This document shows positions 1-8,224 of a stretch of DNA of 64,000 nucleotides, in pieces (position 1 is the first letter of the stretch; each line of letters opens with the position of its first letter). The DNA comes from a virus. The stretch covers positions 34,238-98,237 of the IMG/VR virus record IMGVR_UViG_3300021185_002756, one strand, 5' to 3'. Under the pieces are notes generated by a model. That model was not told the DNA's origin. It did not search any database and saw nothing but the letters and a program-made list of their open reading frames with translations. The position numbers were made by a program, and so were the translations under genes.

Positions 1-192
1 TGGTTAGAAGCCGGTGGCTTTAATATAACATATCCTAATTATGAATTCTACTGTGATACCACAGGCATGTGGGAGCAAATAGAAAAACAGAACAAATTGA
101 TACTTGACTTTGGCCAGAAACACATGTTACAATGGATACAACATCACACATATAGTGATATTTTTATTGCAACCTACAGGAAACAAATATGA
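1..192 (+). CDS. C-terminal end of a truncated protein, possibly a methyltransferase
   Basis: An open frame runs from base 1 to a TGA at 190-192, giving 63 residues with no start in the window, so the gene begins upstream. The end (HHTYSDIFIATYRKQI) resembles the last strand of class I SAM methyltransferases, which often finish in a SD-(I/L)-F-(I/V)-A-T pattern. That is a weak resemblance only. Its stop overlaps the ATG of the epimerase gene (ATGA), so both belong to one operon. Confidence 0.6.
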   Translation, partial: WLEAGGFNITYPNYEFYCDTTGMWEQIEKQNKLILDFGQKHMLQWIQHHTYSDIFIATYRKQI

Positions 193-1157
193 AAATATTA
201 ATTACAGGTAGTGAAGGATCCTTGATGCAAACAGTGATTCCTAAGTTGTTAAAACAAGGGCATTCATTGGTTGGTGTTGATAATTTATATAGACACGGAG
301 AAGTTAGCAAACTCGCTAATAAAGATTATCCATTGCATAAAATTGATTTAACCGACCGAAGTAAAACTGAAGATCTCTGTAAAGGCTTTGATGTTGTTTT
401 CCTTGCGGCAGCAAAAATTTACGGTGTTGGCGGATTCAATCATTATTGCGGTGATATTATTGCAGATGATATTGCTATACAAGGTAATATATTTCGAAGT
501 TGTGCAAAACACAATGTAAAACATGTTGTCTATATTAGTTCTAGTATGGTCTACGAAACATGCGTGCAAGACGTAAATGTTCCTGTTACAGAAGATATGG
601 TTGATGATTGTGAAATGCCAAAAACAGAATATGGTGTAAGTAAAATAATAGGCGAAAGAATGTGTGAAGCATTTCATAAACAGTATGGGATAGATTACAC
701 TATTTGGAGACCATTCAATATTATAACACCAAGTGAAACTGGCATGAATGAATTAGGCTTCAGCCATGTATTTGCAGATTATATCAAAAATATTTTAATT
801 GAAAATATAAACCCATTGCCTATTATTGGCAACGGAGAGCAAATTAGGTGCTTTACTTGGATTGAAGATACTGCATCCATTATTGCTGATTATAGTTTTG
901 ATAAACGTGCTAAAGGACAAGCCTTTAATATATGTAATGTAGAACCTATTACAATGAAAACATTAGCACACAAAATTTATTCCCATACTGATAGCAATAC
1001 AGGATTACATTTTAAAACAACAAAGAACTTTAAGCATGATGTGCTAATTAGAATACCATCAGTGCAGAAGTTTACAGATACATTTGGAGAACATACATAT
1101 CAACCAGTGGATAAAAGTATTGATATTTGTGTAAAACATACCATGGATAACTCATAG
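189..1157 (+). CDS. NAD-dependent epimerase/dehydratase (extended SDR)
   Basis: This 322-residue protein is an extended short-chain dehydrogenase of the sugar-nucleotide epimerase/dehydratase type. Residues 3-12 (ILITGSEGSL) form the N-terminal dinucleotide-binding loop. The catalytic pair is Tyr148 and Lys152 (YGVSK), preceded by a Ser-rich strand (ISSSMVYE, about 116-123). Length is normal for the family. It acts on a nucleotide-sugar that cannot be read from sequence. The ATG overlaps the preceding stop and the TAG overlaps the next GTG start, so it is translationally coupled with a UDP-sugar dehydrogenase-like gene. The likely role is in glycan or surface-sugar synthesis. Confidence 0.85.
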   Translation: MKILITGSEGSLMQTVIPKLLKQGHSLVGVDNLYRHGEVSKLANKDYPLHKIDLTDRSKTEDLCKGFDVVFLAAAKIYGVGGFNHYCGDIIADDIAIQGNIFRSCAKHNVKHVVYISSSMVYETCVQDVNVPVTEDMVDDCEMPKTEYGVSKIIGERMCEAFHKQYGIDYTIWRPFNIITPSETGMNELGFSHVFADYIKNILIENINPLPIIGNGEQIRCFTWIEDTASIIADYSFDKRAKGQAFNICNVEPITMKTLAHKIYSHTDSNTGLHFKTTKNFKHDVLIRIPSVQKFTDTFGEHTYQPVDKSIDICVKHTMDNS

Positions 1158-1897
1158 TGCAATTTGGAATACTAGGATATGGCTATGTAGGTAAGGCTAC
1201 ACATAAGGGCATACTAAACGATACCGATGTTATCATTCATGACACTTTGCATAACACTGAAAGAACTATACTAAGAGATGCCGAAACAGTGTTTGTATGT
1301 TTACCCACAGAAACAGAAAAGCATATCAAGGTTGTTATTGCCGAACTACAACATTTACAGCAGCTTAACCCTAATGTACAGATTGTCATCCGTAGTACAT
1401 TACCATTGGGCACTTGCGAACAGATACAAAAATTAGTTGGTGATATAATTTATATTCCTGAATTCTTACGTGAAAGATATTGGGAAACAGATTGTACAAA
1501 AAGGCCATTGGTAGTAGGATGTGATGATATTTCTTTGCCGGAATGGTTACTTGCAGAACACATATACACTTGTACTACCAAAGAAGCAGAACTAGTTAAA
1601 ATGTATCAAAATAATTTAAACGTAGTAAAAATTGCATTTGCAAATGTATTTTATGACCTAGCAGAAAGTGTAGACGCAGACTATGATAGAGTAAAAAATG
1701 CATTTTTAAAAGTACAACATGACCAAACATATTTAGATGTGCCTGGACATGATGGTACAAGAGGATTTGGCGGAAAGTGTTTGCCTAAAGATTTAGACTT
1801 TATTATTGCAACACTAGACACACACAATATTAATCAAAATTGGTTTAAGCACATAAGAGATTTAAACAAAGAATGGACACAAAAGCACCATGTATAA
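1157..1897 (+). CDS. Short UDP-glucose/GDP-mannose dehydrogenase-like protein
   Basis: The 246-residue product starts with a Rossmann motif (FGILGYGYVGKAT, residues 3-15). It ends soon after the catalytic-cysteine motif GFGGKCLPKD (Cys208), the signature of UDP-glucose/GDP-mannose dehydrogenases. Full-length enzymes have about 400 or more residues with a C-terminal UDP-binding domain; this one lacks that domain, so it is a compact variant or uses an unusual substrate. The start is GTG, overlapping the epimerase stop (TAGTG). A full-length relative lies at 26345-27580. The role in sugar-nucleotide oxidation is inferred from the motifs. Confidence 0.8.
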   Translation: MQFGILGYGYVGKATHKGILNDTDVIIHDTLHNTERTILRDAETVFVCLPTETEKHIKVVIAELQHLQQLNPNVQIVIRSTLPLGTCEQIQKLVGDIIYIPEFLRERYWETDCTKRPLVVGCDDISLPEWLLAEHIYTCTTKEAELVKMYQNNLNVVKIAFANVFYDLAESVDADYDRVKNAFLKVQHDQTYLDVPGHDGTRGFGGKCLPKDLDFIIATLDTHNINQNWFKHIRDLNKEWTQKHHV

Positions 1898-2669
1898 GAC
1901 TCATTTTAGTTACTTTGGTGGTAGTGGTGGTTTTTTTGCACTATGGCATATTCTATTAGCGACTGAATACAATTGTGACTTTCGGACCGATGAAGAGTTT
2001 TATACACCAATTTACAATCTAAATGCCTATAACGACATAAGAGGCGACAGTTGGCCTGCACATTATAGTTTGCCTACGTCAACTGAGGATTTAGATATTG
2101 AGATACAACAGGAACTTTTAGCAAATCCCAGCTGGCAAAATATAGTTGAACGTGTAATAGAAGACAGAACCAGACCAGAAATCACCAAAGATAATGTATA
2201 TAGAAGACAATGGGCAGTAAGTAAAGATCGCAAGAAATGGAAACGATCAGAAGTACCACCTAATAATAACCTGACCAGCAAATCCGCTTATAGTCATAAA
2301 CTGTTCTATCAATGGAATCCAACTGTACACCAATTACAGGAAGGAAATTATGATAAGAAAATTCTAATCTATACAGATTACGACACACATATGATGCTTG
2401 CTAAGAATAAAAACGCCTGGATATATGGTCCAGGAAAACTGCCCGTCAAACAATACAATGCAAAATATAATGGTGTCAACGTATTCCATGAAGTCCTTGA
2501 AATAGCTGAACATGCTACGCATACCGTACTATTACAAGATATTGTTAGAACCAAAGGACAAGCACTACTAGACGCTTTTGATACTAATACTAATATTCTT
2601 AACTTAACACATAATGATATGTGGCTAAACTTACACACAAACGAAGAAAAACAAAGGTTATTAAAATGA
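1890..2669 (+). CDS. Unknown protein with a glycine-rich N-terminus
   Basis: This 259-residue protein has no confidently recognised domain. The N-terminus (SYFGGSGGFFALWHILLATE) is glycine-rich and resembles the first strand and loop of some P-loop or sulfotransferase-like phage proteins, but the canonical GxxGxGK is absent. The middle is rich in Trp, Lys and Asn. It overlaps the upstream dehydrogenase by 8 bases and the next methyltransferase by ATGA, so it is part of the same operon. By context it may transfer a group to a glycan; this is a guess. Confidence 0.7.
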   Translation: MYKTHFSYFGGSGGFFALWHILLATEYNCDFRTDEEFYTPIYNLNAYNDIRGDSWPAHYSLPTSTEDLDIEIQQELLANPSWQNIVERVIEDRTRPEITKDNVYRRQWAVSKDRKKWKRSEVPPNNNLTSKSAYSHKLFYQWNPTVHQLQEGNYDKKILIYTDYDTHMMLAKNKNAWIYGPGKLPVKQYNAKYNGVNVFHEVLEIAEHATHTVLLQDIVRTKGQALLDAFDTNTNILNLTHNDMWLNLHTNEEKQRLLK

Positions 2670-3346
2670 ACCATAAAATACTACACAAACTGGAACAGAT
2701 GATACACGTTTCACCACAATTGATACGCAATCCAGAAACAATGCGTCAAGCAATACGTGGTACGTTTGCAGTAGATGTAGATGATGTGGAATTCAACACC
2801 ATTGGCGAACTAGTAGAACGCATTGATGACAAGGTACTGGATGGTTACTTTAGGCATGTGTGGCAGAGTGAAATAAAGAAATACAAGTATAGTGGCCCTG
2901 CTATCATTGATGAAATAAACAAACTTAAACCACGTAAGGTATTGGACATTGGATGTGGGTACAATGAATTCAAAGGCAAAATACCAAATCTAATAGGCAT
3001 TGATCCATTCAATGATGCTGCAGATATTTGTGTAAAGATGCTTGACTATCATCCACAAGAACGTTTTGATGCAATGATTGCACTTGGTTCAATTAACTTC
3101 GGATCAACTTCAAAAATATTTGCAGAACTAGAACATGCAGTGAATTTATGCAATCCAGGTGCAGTGCTGTTCTTCCGTGCCAATCCAGGCTTACCGCACG
3201 TAAAAGATGAATCAAACTGGATACACTTTTACCCTTGGGACGCTAACTTTATTGTAAACTGTGCAGATCAACTCAACGTAGACATACTTGACCTACGTAC
3301 TGATACACATAAAAATCGACTGTACTTTGTATGGCGTACTAAGTAA
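2666..3346 (+). CDS. Class I SAM-dependent methyltransferase
   Basis: The start is the ATG at 2666, which overlaps the previous stop (ATGA) and has AAAGG upstream; the open frame extends further 5' only inside the neighbour. The 226-residue product has motif I VLDIGCGYNEF followed by IGIDPF, the SAM-binding core. It is clearly paralogous to the gene at 6337-6858: both share D-(I/V)-GCG-x-NEFK and a following AADICV segment. An extra N-terminal region of about 85 residues precedes the core. The substrate is unknown. A hairpin-containing intergenic stretch follows it. Confidence 0.85.
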   Translation: MNHKILHKLEQMIHVSPQLIRNPETMRQAIRGTFAVDVDDVEFNTIGELVERIDDKVLDGYFRHVWQSEIKKYKYSGPAIIDEINKLKPRKVLDIGCGYNEFKGKIPNLIGIDPFNDAADICVKMLDYHPQERFDAMIALGSINFGSTSKIFAELEHAVNLCNPGAVLFFRANPGLPHVKDESNWIHFYPWDANFIVNCADQLNVDILDLRTDTHKNRLYFVWRTK

Positions 3347-3455
3347 AAGCAACACACTTACAAGCAACGCCTGAATGTAAAAGAGTTCGCTTGTATTCCC
3401 CTAAAATTTAACTGCACAGTCTGTGTGACATTGTCGACCTATGAAAGGATCTTCC
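3347..3455 (+). other. Intergenic leader with a possible stem-loop
   Basis: This non-coding gap sits inside the left operon. At 3371-3405 an ACAAGC-AAC arm can pair with GTT-C-GCTTGT to give a 9-pair stem with one bulged C and a loop of about 16 bases. No poly-T tract follows, so it is not a simple terminator. A good ribosome site (AAAGGA) ends the gap before the ATG at 3456. It may be an mRNA processing or regulatory hairpin. Confidence 0.35.
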
Positions 3456-4124
3456 ATGAAAAAACTTCTACTGATTACTGGCCCACAAGGAAGTGGCAAT
3501 CACCTATTCAGTAAAGTATTGGCTGTACATCCTGAAGTGTATGGGTGGAAGGCACTGAACGAAACATATTGGATTGTGCATGACCAAGAGCCATTCAACA
3601 AGTACTGGGTAGACCCTACTGAATGGGATAGAGCAGACTTTGGTGATTACCAGTATGCAGTGGTCAGTAACAGTGTGCCATATGTACAAAACGGTAACAC
3701 ACAGAATCCTCCCTTTGAAGAGTTTATTGCAGGCGCAGAACGTGCAGGATGGACAGTGCAAGTCGCAATCATTGGCAGAGATATCAATATATTAGAAGCA
3801 CAACAAAAAAGACTGCGTAGAGCCGTGACATTGCCTCATATGATGGATGCAGTTGAGACACTGGAAAAGTATGATCCAGACTTTATCAGTCATGAGTTAC
3901 TCTGTTTATACAAGCAGAAATACTTGAAGAAACTCAGTAAACAACTGGACTTTCCTATTGCATATGACGCTCCTATTATCGATGAAATACTCAAAGACAA
4001 TGCCAATGCAAAGTATGTAAACGCAGTAACAGAAACTGATTTGGACAGAGAGATTACTAGACAATTGGCTGCAACCAGTGTAGAAGGTACTGAATGGTAC
4101 AACAGGATACACAACGATGGATAA
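3456..4124 (+). CDS. P-loop protein, sulfotransferase-like
   Basis: I chose the ATG at 3456 because AAAGGA lies 8 bases upstream; an earlier in-frame ATG at 3441 has no comparable site. The product (222 residues) begins KKLLLITGPQGSGNHLFSK, a P-loop of the type that binds phosphosulfate in sulfotransferases or ATP in kinases. It is followed by HPEVYGW, where sulfotransferases have a conserved substrate segment. It overlaps the next gene by 8 bases. A role in sulfating a glycan fits the APS-kinase-like gene downstream, but a kinase cannot be excluded. Confidence 0.7.
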   Translation: MKKLLLITGPQGSGNHLFSKVLAVHPEVYGWKALNETYWIVHDQEPFNKYWVDPTEWDRADFGDYQYAVVSNSVPYVQNGNTQNPPFEEFIAGAERAGWTVQVAIIGRDINILEAQQKRLRRAVTLPHMMDAVETLEKYDPDFISHELLCLYKQKYLKKLSKQLDFPIAYDAPIIDEILKDNANAKYVNAVTETDLDREITRQLAATSVEGTEWYNRIHNDG

Positions 4125-4845
4125 GAATATTGTAATATTCTATGTTCCCGGTGCTTACGGAAGTTACATCGCCTGGATAATTGAAAGATTCAATACACAA
4201 CGTAAAAAGTTTTCGCCAGCAGTGGTTGACAATCCACTACAATCAGATGGCAGTGCTCATGCACACGCCAGTTATTGCAAGGTTGAAAACATGGCATCAG
4301 TCACAGAGTTTTTATCCAACCAACAGTTTCCTGATTGGGGTTACAAAATATGGGCAGGCTGGCCTGTTGATAAACACAACACTATTGGTCAATGTATAGA
4401 ACAAACACTAGACCAAATGAACAATGATGATAGGCTCATAGTGGTATCACGTGACACCATTATGGACGCAGGCATCAGTTGGCTAAATGCCAGTACAAAA
4501 TTAACAAAGCAACGTTGGTATTCGAGCTTGAATATTTCAAGCGATGACGAACTAGCAGATGCATTTGTACAAGAATTAAATCAAAGACATTACTACTATG
4601 TCAATGATAGGAAATTTATCGATGTTTCGATAGATGAGTTGCTTTTTGCAAGACCTGAAAGTTTACTAATGCTAGTAAAACAATTGGGTTTTGACATCTG
4701 TGATAAACCTTTGTTTGCAAAGATATCTGCAGAACAACGAAAAGCACAAAGTAGCGTCACTGTTATGAAAGACATATTATCAGGAAAACATGATGATAGT
4801 GTTGATCCAGCAGTGGCATCAATAGTAAGTTACATTAAGGAGTAA
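4117..4845 (+). CDS. Unknown protein, possible sulfotransferase-like fold
   Basis: This 242-residue protein opens with a hydrophobic strand and glycine turn (IVIFYVPGAYGSYIAWIIER), like the opening of the neighbouring P-loop protein but with no GxGK or GSG signature. A DDRLIVVSRDT segment near residue 105 could match the 3'-phosphate-binding strand of sulfotransferases. Start ATG at 4117 overlaps the previous gene by 8 bases; the next gene follows after 3 bases with its own AAGGAG. The function is not assigned; sulfotransferase-like is a context-supported possibility. Confidence 0.7.
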   Translation: MDKNIVIFYVPGAYGSYIAWIIERFNTQRKKFSPAVVDNPLQSDGSAHAHASYCKVENMASVTEFLSNQQFPDWGYKIWAGWPVDKHNTIGQCIEQTLDQMNNDDRLIVVSRDTIMDAGISWLNASTKLTKQRWYSSLNISSDDELADAFVQELNQRHYYYVNDRKFIDVSIDELLFARPESLLMLVKQLGFDICDKPLFAKISAEQRKAQSSVTVMKDILSGKHDDSVDPAVASIVSYIKE

Positions 4846-4848
4846 AAA

Positions 4849-6333
4849 ATGGACTTAACAACACTTTTCCCACTGTTTGACCCGTCAGCAGGTTGGGGAC
4901 TTTTGGCGCTATATGCGTCTGTTGTGTTTGCTCTTACTACATACTTTGTAAGAGGATACACAGCTGATAAAACTAGTTTCTTAGTCGCAAGGCGTGAAAT
5001 TGGTGGATTCGCAGGAGCAAGTAGTGTCGGAGCCGCATGGGCTTGGGCACCATCAATGTTTATCTCATCACAGATGGCATACCTAAATGGTGTTGCTGGA
5101 TTGTTTTGGTTTTGTTTGGGCAACTTCCTAACACTGATTCTGTTTAGTTTCTTTGTTAAGAAATTAAGGTCAATGAAGCCAGATGGATTCACGTTAGCAG
5201 GATACATTAGAGAAAAGTTTGGAAAAAGAGTGCAAAGTATCTTTTTAATTGAACTATGGATGTTAGCAACTTGTGCATTCGCACTAAACGCACTAGCAGG
5301 ATCTAAAGCAGTTATGACATTAACTGGTATCAACTATCACTTTGTAACATTTGCACTAGCCGCAATAGCATTAACGTATGCATGGCGTGGTGGTTTAAAA
5401 GCAAGTGTTGTCACTGAAATCTTTAAGATTAGTGTACTATGGTTAGGAATTATTTTTGTTGTGCCGTGGGTATGGTCAGCAACAGGTGGAGTCACCGCTG
5501 GTGCAGTAGCAGAAGGACTTGGTGGTATAACAGGTATGGGCGATGGAATATTCCACAATGAATTTGTTGTTGGTGTGTTTATGGCAGTTGGTATTAGTAC
5601 AACACTAGGACACATGGGTGCTCCTTGGGGCGACAACGGCTTTTATCAAAGAGCTTTTGCTATCAAACCAAACAGTATCATTCCAGCATTTATAGGCGGA
5701 GCATGTTTGTTTATTTTCGTTCCTATCATGATTGGTACATTAGGATTTGCAGCCGCAGGTAGTGGATTAGAAATACCAAAATCAATGGTTGGTATGACTA
5801 CTATTATTTCAGTAGCAAGTGTGTTACCAAGTTGGACAGTGTTAATTCTTGTGTTTATGCTATTAGCAGGACTTATTGCGGTGCTTGACTCTCACTTAAA
5901 CAGTGCAAGTGCTTTGGTATCCAATGATGTACAAAGTAGAGTAAACGAAAAGACAACAAATGAATCAGATATCAAATGGGGTCGTTGGGGTATGATTGCA
6001 CTAGCAATTGGTGCTTTGGCAATCGCTAACTATCCTGGTATTACAATGTTAACTATCTTTTTGTTCTTTGGAGTTATGAGAGCAACTGTATGGTGGCCTG
6101 TAATGTTACATATCTGGAAGCCAAACCTTATAAATGAAAAAGGTATGTTCTGGGGTATTGTAGTTGCATTTGTAGTCGGCTTTCCAACTTTCTTTTATGG
6201 AAAAGTAATGGGCGGTGGTGCTGAATTGACCATGCTTGGTACATGTCTAACTATCTTTGGTAGTGCGGCATTATCAGTAATAATCAGTAAAGCAACCAAA
6301 GCAGATGACGCACAAGTAGTAGCGGCAGAATAA
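4849..6333 (+). CDS. Sodium:solute symporter family protein (SSS)
   Basis: The 494-residue product is almost entirely hydrophobic, with about 12-13 membrane segments and the glycine/serine-rich loops of the sodium:solute symporter family (for example FAGASSVGAAWAWAPSMF near residue 54 and a conserved LDSHLNSASALVSNDV segment near 345-360). Its length is typical of full SSS transporters (PutP, SglT and relatives); the solute is unknown. Start ATG is preceded by AAGGAG. It sits between two paralogous methyltransferases, 4 bases before the second. The frame is intact and codon use looks like that of its neighbours, so it seems functional. A whole secondary transporter is unusual in a phage. Confidence 0.88.
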   Translation: MDLTTLFPLFDPSAGWGLLALYASVVFALTTYFVRGYTADKTSFLVARREIGGFAGASSVGAAWAWAPSMFISSQMAYLNGVAGLFWFCLGNFLTLILFSFFVKKLRSMKPDGFTLAGYIREKFGKRVQSIFLIELWMLATCAFALNALAGSKAVMTLTGINYHFVTFALAAIALTYAWRGGLKASVVTEIFKISVLWLGIIFVVPWVWSATGGVTAGAVAEGLGGITGMGDGIFHNEFVVGVFMAVGISTTLGHMGAPWGDNGFYQRAFAIKPNSIIPAFIGGACLFIFVPIMIGTLGFAAAGSGLEIPKSMVGMTTIISVASVLPSWTVLILVFMLLAGLIAVLDSHLNSASALVSNDVQSRVNEKTTNESDIKWGRWGMIALAIGALAIANYPGITMLTIFLFFGVMRATVWWPVMLHIWKPNLINEKGMFWGIVVAFVVGFPTFFYGKVMGGGAELTMLGTCLTIFGSAALSVIISKATKADDAQVVAAE

Positions 6334-6336
6334 AAA

Positions 6337-6858
6337 ATGAACACTAAAGCAATAGTAAAAGAATATTTTGGCAAGCATTGGACAAGTAGAACCAGTACCT
6401 ACAGATATTCCTCATGTGAGACTATTGCAAGTAAAATCGCAACCCACGAAACTGTTATTGACGTGGGTTGCGGTAACAACGAATTTAAACCACATATAAA
6501 GCATTTAACTGGTATTGATATAGTAAACCCAGCTGCTGATATATGTGTTGACCTTGATGAGTATGAACCGGATCAACTGTTTGACGTAGCAATATGCCTT
6601 GGCGTAATACAGTACGGAGACGAAAACGACATCACAAGACAAATAGCCAAAGTTGGTAGTATTCTCAAACCAAGTGCAAGAATATACTGGAGATCCAATA
6701 TGGCAGTTAGAGATCACAAACATGAAATGGTAAACCTAGTACCTTACTATCCTTGGAGTATTGATGAGCATCATAGGTTTGCTAGGATGTTTGGATGGAC
6801 TATAGATTTTATTGATGAAGACTTATACGGAAGACTTTACGCAGAGTGGCGAAGATAA
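6337..6858 (+). CDS. Class I SAM-dependent methyltransferase (short paralogue)
   Basis: This 173-residue methyltransferase has motif I VIDVGCGNNEF near residues 37-47, then GID and AADICVDLDEYEPD, closely matching the enzyme at 2666-3346. It lacks the longer N-terminal extension of that paralogue. DVAICLGVIQYG corresponds to the strand after motif II. It follows the symporter by 3 bases and precedes a small membrane protein. Substrate unknown. The pair may have arisen by duplication around the symporter. Confidence 0.85.
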   Translation: MNTKAIVKEYFGKHWTSRTSTYRYSSCETIASKIATHETVIDVGCGNNEFKPHIKHLTGIDIVNPAADICVDLDEYEPDQLFDVAICLGVIQYGDENDITRQIAKVGSILKPSARIYWRSNMAVRDHKHEMVNLVPYYPWSIDEHHRFARMFGWTIDFIDEDLYGRLYAEWRR

Positions 6859-6864
6859 CACCTG

Positions 6865-7083
6865 ATGATATTCTACGTTAAATATGCGAGTGCAGTTATC
6901 ATTCTTTGTGCAATGGTACTGCATGTCGCAGGCATAACTCCTTGGAATAGCATACTACAAATGATAGGTGCATGTGGATGGTGTTATGTTGGATACAAAT
7001 GGAATGAACGGGCAATAATTTTAAACTTCTTACCACAGTTTGCAATTATTATACCAATGTTAATATGGATGTACTTACTATGA
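6865..7083 (+). CDS. Small multi-pass membrane protein
   Basis: The 72-residue product has three hydrophobic stretches separated by a short polar turn (GYKWNERAII), giving three predicted membrane helices. Small proteins of this shape, with a W-x-E-R-A turn, are common in marine bacteria and phages, but I cannot name a function. The stop TGA overlaps the ATG of the next gene (ATGA), showing translational coupling with the oxygenase-like gene. Confidence 0.7.
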   Translation: MIFYVKYASAVIILCAMVLHVAGITPWNSILQMIGACGWCYVGYKWNERAIILNFLPQFAIIIPMLIWMYLL

Positions 7084-7787
7084 CACAAGAATATAAGAGC
7101 AGTTGGGAATGGGCAGTTGCACACAGTAACTACCATTTTGATATAAACAAAGAAGAAAAAGTTGGTGACTGGTACAGTATATTGGGCAGATTCGCTGGTG
7201 CCGATTGGTCACATGAAACAGATAAATTAATACACACAACACACCCAATCAATTGGGGCACACGTAAACATTTGAAAGGTGGAACATATAAATCACCTAT
7301 GCTACCCGAAGAAAACTATGACATTGAACAAGGTGGCGGAAATGCAGAAGAATTAGAACTAACTGATGTAAGCGACGAACTAGAGGAATACCCAACAATA
7401 TCACGTATGATTGAGTACCTGGGCGTAATTCCTAATGGCAACAAAGATAAAAGATATGCTAGAGCACACGTACAAAAAACAGGACAAATGTTCAACAGGC
7501 ATATTGATAAACTTTGGGAAAGACATCCTGAAGACCCAGAACAGATTGTAAGAATGACAATCATGCTACGTGATTGGGAACCAGGGCAGTACTACAGTTA
7601 TGGCAACTTGATTTATTCACATTGGCGTGCTGGAGAAGTGCATACTTTTGATTGGATGAATGTTCCACACAGTACTGCAAATACAAGCAACCATCCAAGA
7701 CCAGCAGTACAAATCACCGGTTTGAAAAGTGAGCATACTAGAGAACTTTTAGCCAATGCAAACAAGAACAACACGTTTACTTTATAA
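7080..7787 (+). CDS. 2-oxoglutarate/Fe(II) oxygenase-like (aspartyl hydroxylase-type) protein
   Basis: The start ATG at 7080 overlaps the preceding stop. The 235-residue protein carries a likely iron triad: His-x-Asp in FNRHIDKLWE (near 142), a distal His in VPHSTANT (near 200), and Arg in PRPAVQITG. The C-terminal half (RDW then GNLIYSHWRAGE then PHSTANT then QITG) aligns by eye with the proteins at 25852-26367 and 11498-12112, defining a three-member family here. An N-terminal extension of about 100 residues is unique to this copy. Substrate unknown. Confidence 0.7.
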   Translation: MTQEYKSSWEWAVAHSNYHFDINKEEKVGDWYSILGRFAGADWSHETDKLIHTTHPINWGTRKHLKGGTYKSPMLPEENYDIEQGGGNAEELELTDVSDELEEYPTISRMIEYLGVIPNGNKDKRYARAHVQKTGQMFNRHIDKLWERHPEDPEQIVRMTIMLRDWEPGQYYSYGNLIYSHWRAGEVHTFDWMNVPHSTANTSNHPRPAVQITGLKSEHTRELLANANKNNTFTL

Positions 7788-7795
7788 GAGATAAT

Positions 7796-8224
7796 ATGAA
7801 AATACTAATATTTGGATTACCAGGCTCAGGCAAGAGCACACTGTCAGAACCTTTTGCTGAACTAATAAACGGCATTTGGATAAATGCAGACCAAGTTAGA
7901 CAACACTACGATGATTGGGACTTTACACCTGAAGGACGTATGCGTCAGGCACTGCGTATGAAGTATCTCAGTGATGGTGTTGTAAGAGCAGGCAAAACTG
8001 CAATAGCTGATTTTGTATGTCCTACAGAGGCAGCACGTTTAGAATTTGACCCAGACTACACAGTGTGGATGGACACGATCGAAGAGGGCAGGTTTGAAGA
8101 CACAAATAAGATGTTTGAAAAGCCAGCAAATTTTGACTATCATGTCAAAGAATGGTTTACCGACACACCACATCAATTGATGGAAGTTGTCCAGAATTAT
8201 ATGGAAAGAAAGAAAAATGTTTGA
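7796..8224 (+). CDS. Adenylylsulfate (APS) kinase-like P-loop kinase
   Basis: The 142-residue protein begins MKILIFGLPGSGKSTLSEP, a perfect Walker A motif (GLPGSGKS). It continues with WINADQVRQHYDDWDFTPEGR, which matches the APS kinase pattern in which an LDGDNVR-type aspartate/arginine segment is followed by F-x-x-x-x-R. It is shorter than bacterial APS kinases (about 200 residues). The ATP-dependent step APS to PAPS would feed the sulfotransferase-like proteins in this window. Its end overlaps the adenylyltransferase-like gene by 8 bases. An unrelated small-molecule kinase remains possible. Confidence 0.72.
   Translation: MKILIFGLPGSGKSTLSEPFAELINGIWINADQVRQHYDDWDFTPEGRMRQALRMKYLSDGVVRAGKTAIADFVCPTEAARLEFDPDYTVWMDTIEEGRFEDTNKMFEKPANFDYHVKEWFTDTPHQLMEVVQNYMERKKNV

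Noticed and set aside
4830-5636. Long minus-strand open frames opposite the symporter gene
   Set aside because: They shadow a clear transporter gene in codon-frame register and have no ribosome site or recognisable protein.
8187-8216. ATG at 8187 as the start of the nucleotidyltransferase
   Set aside because: It would overlap the kinase gene by 38 bases; the ATG at 8217 forms a normal junction.
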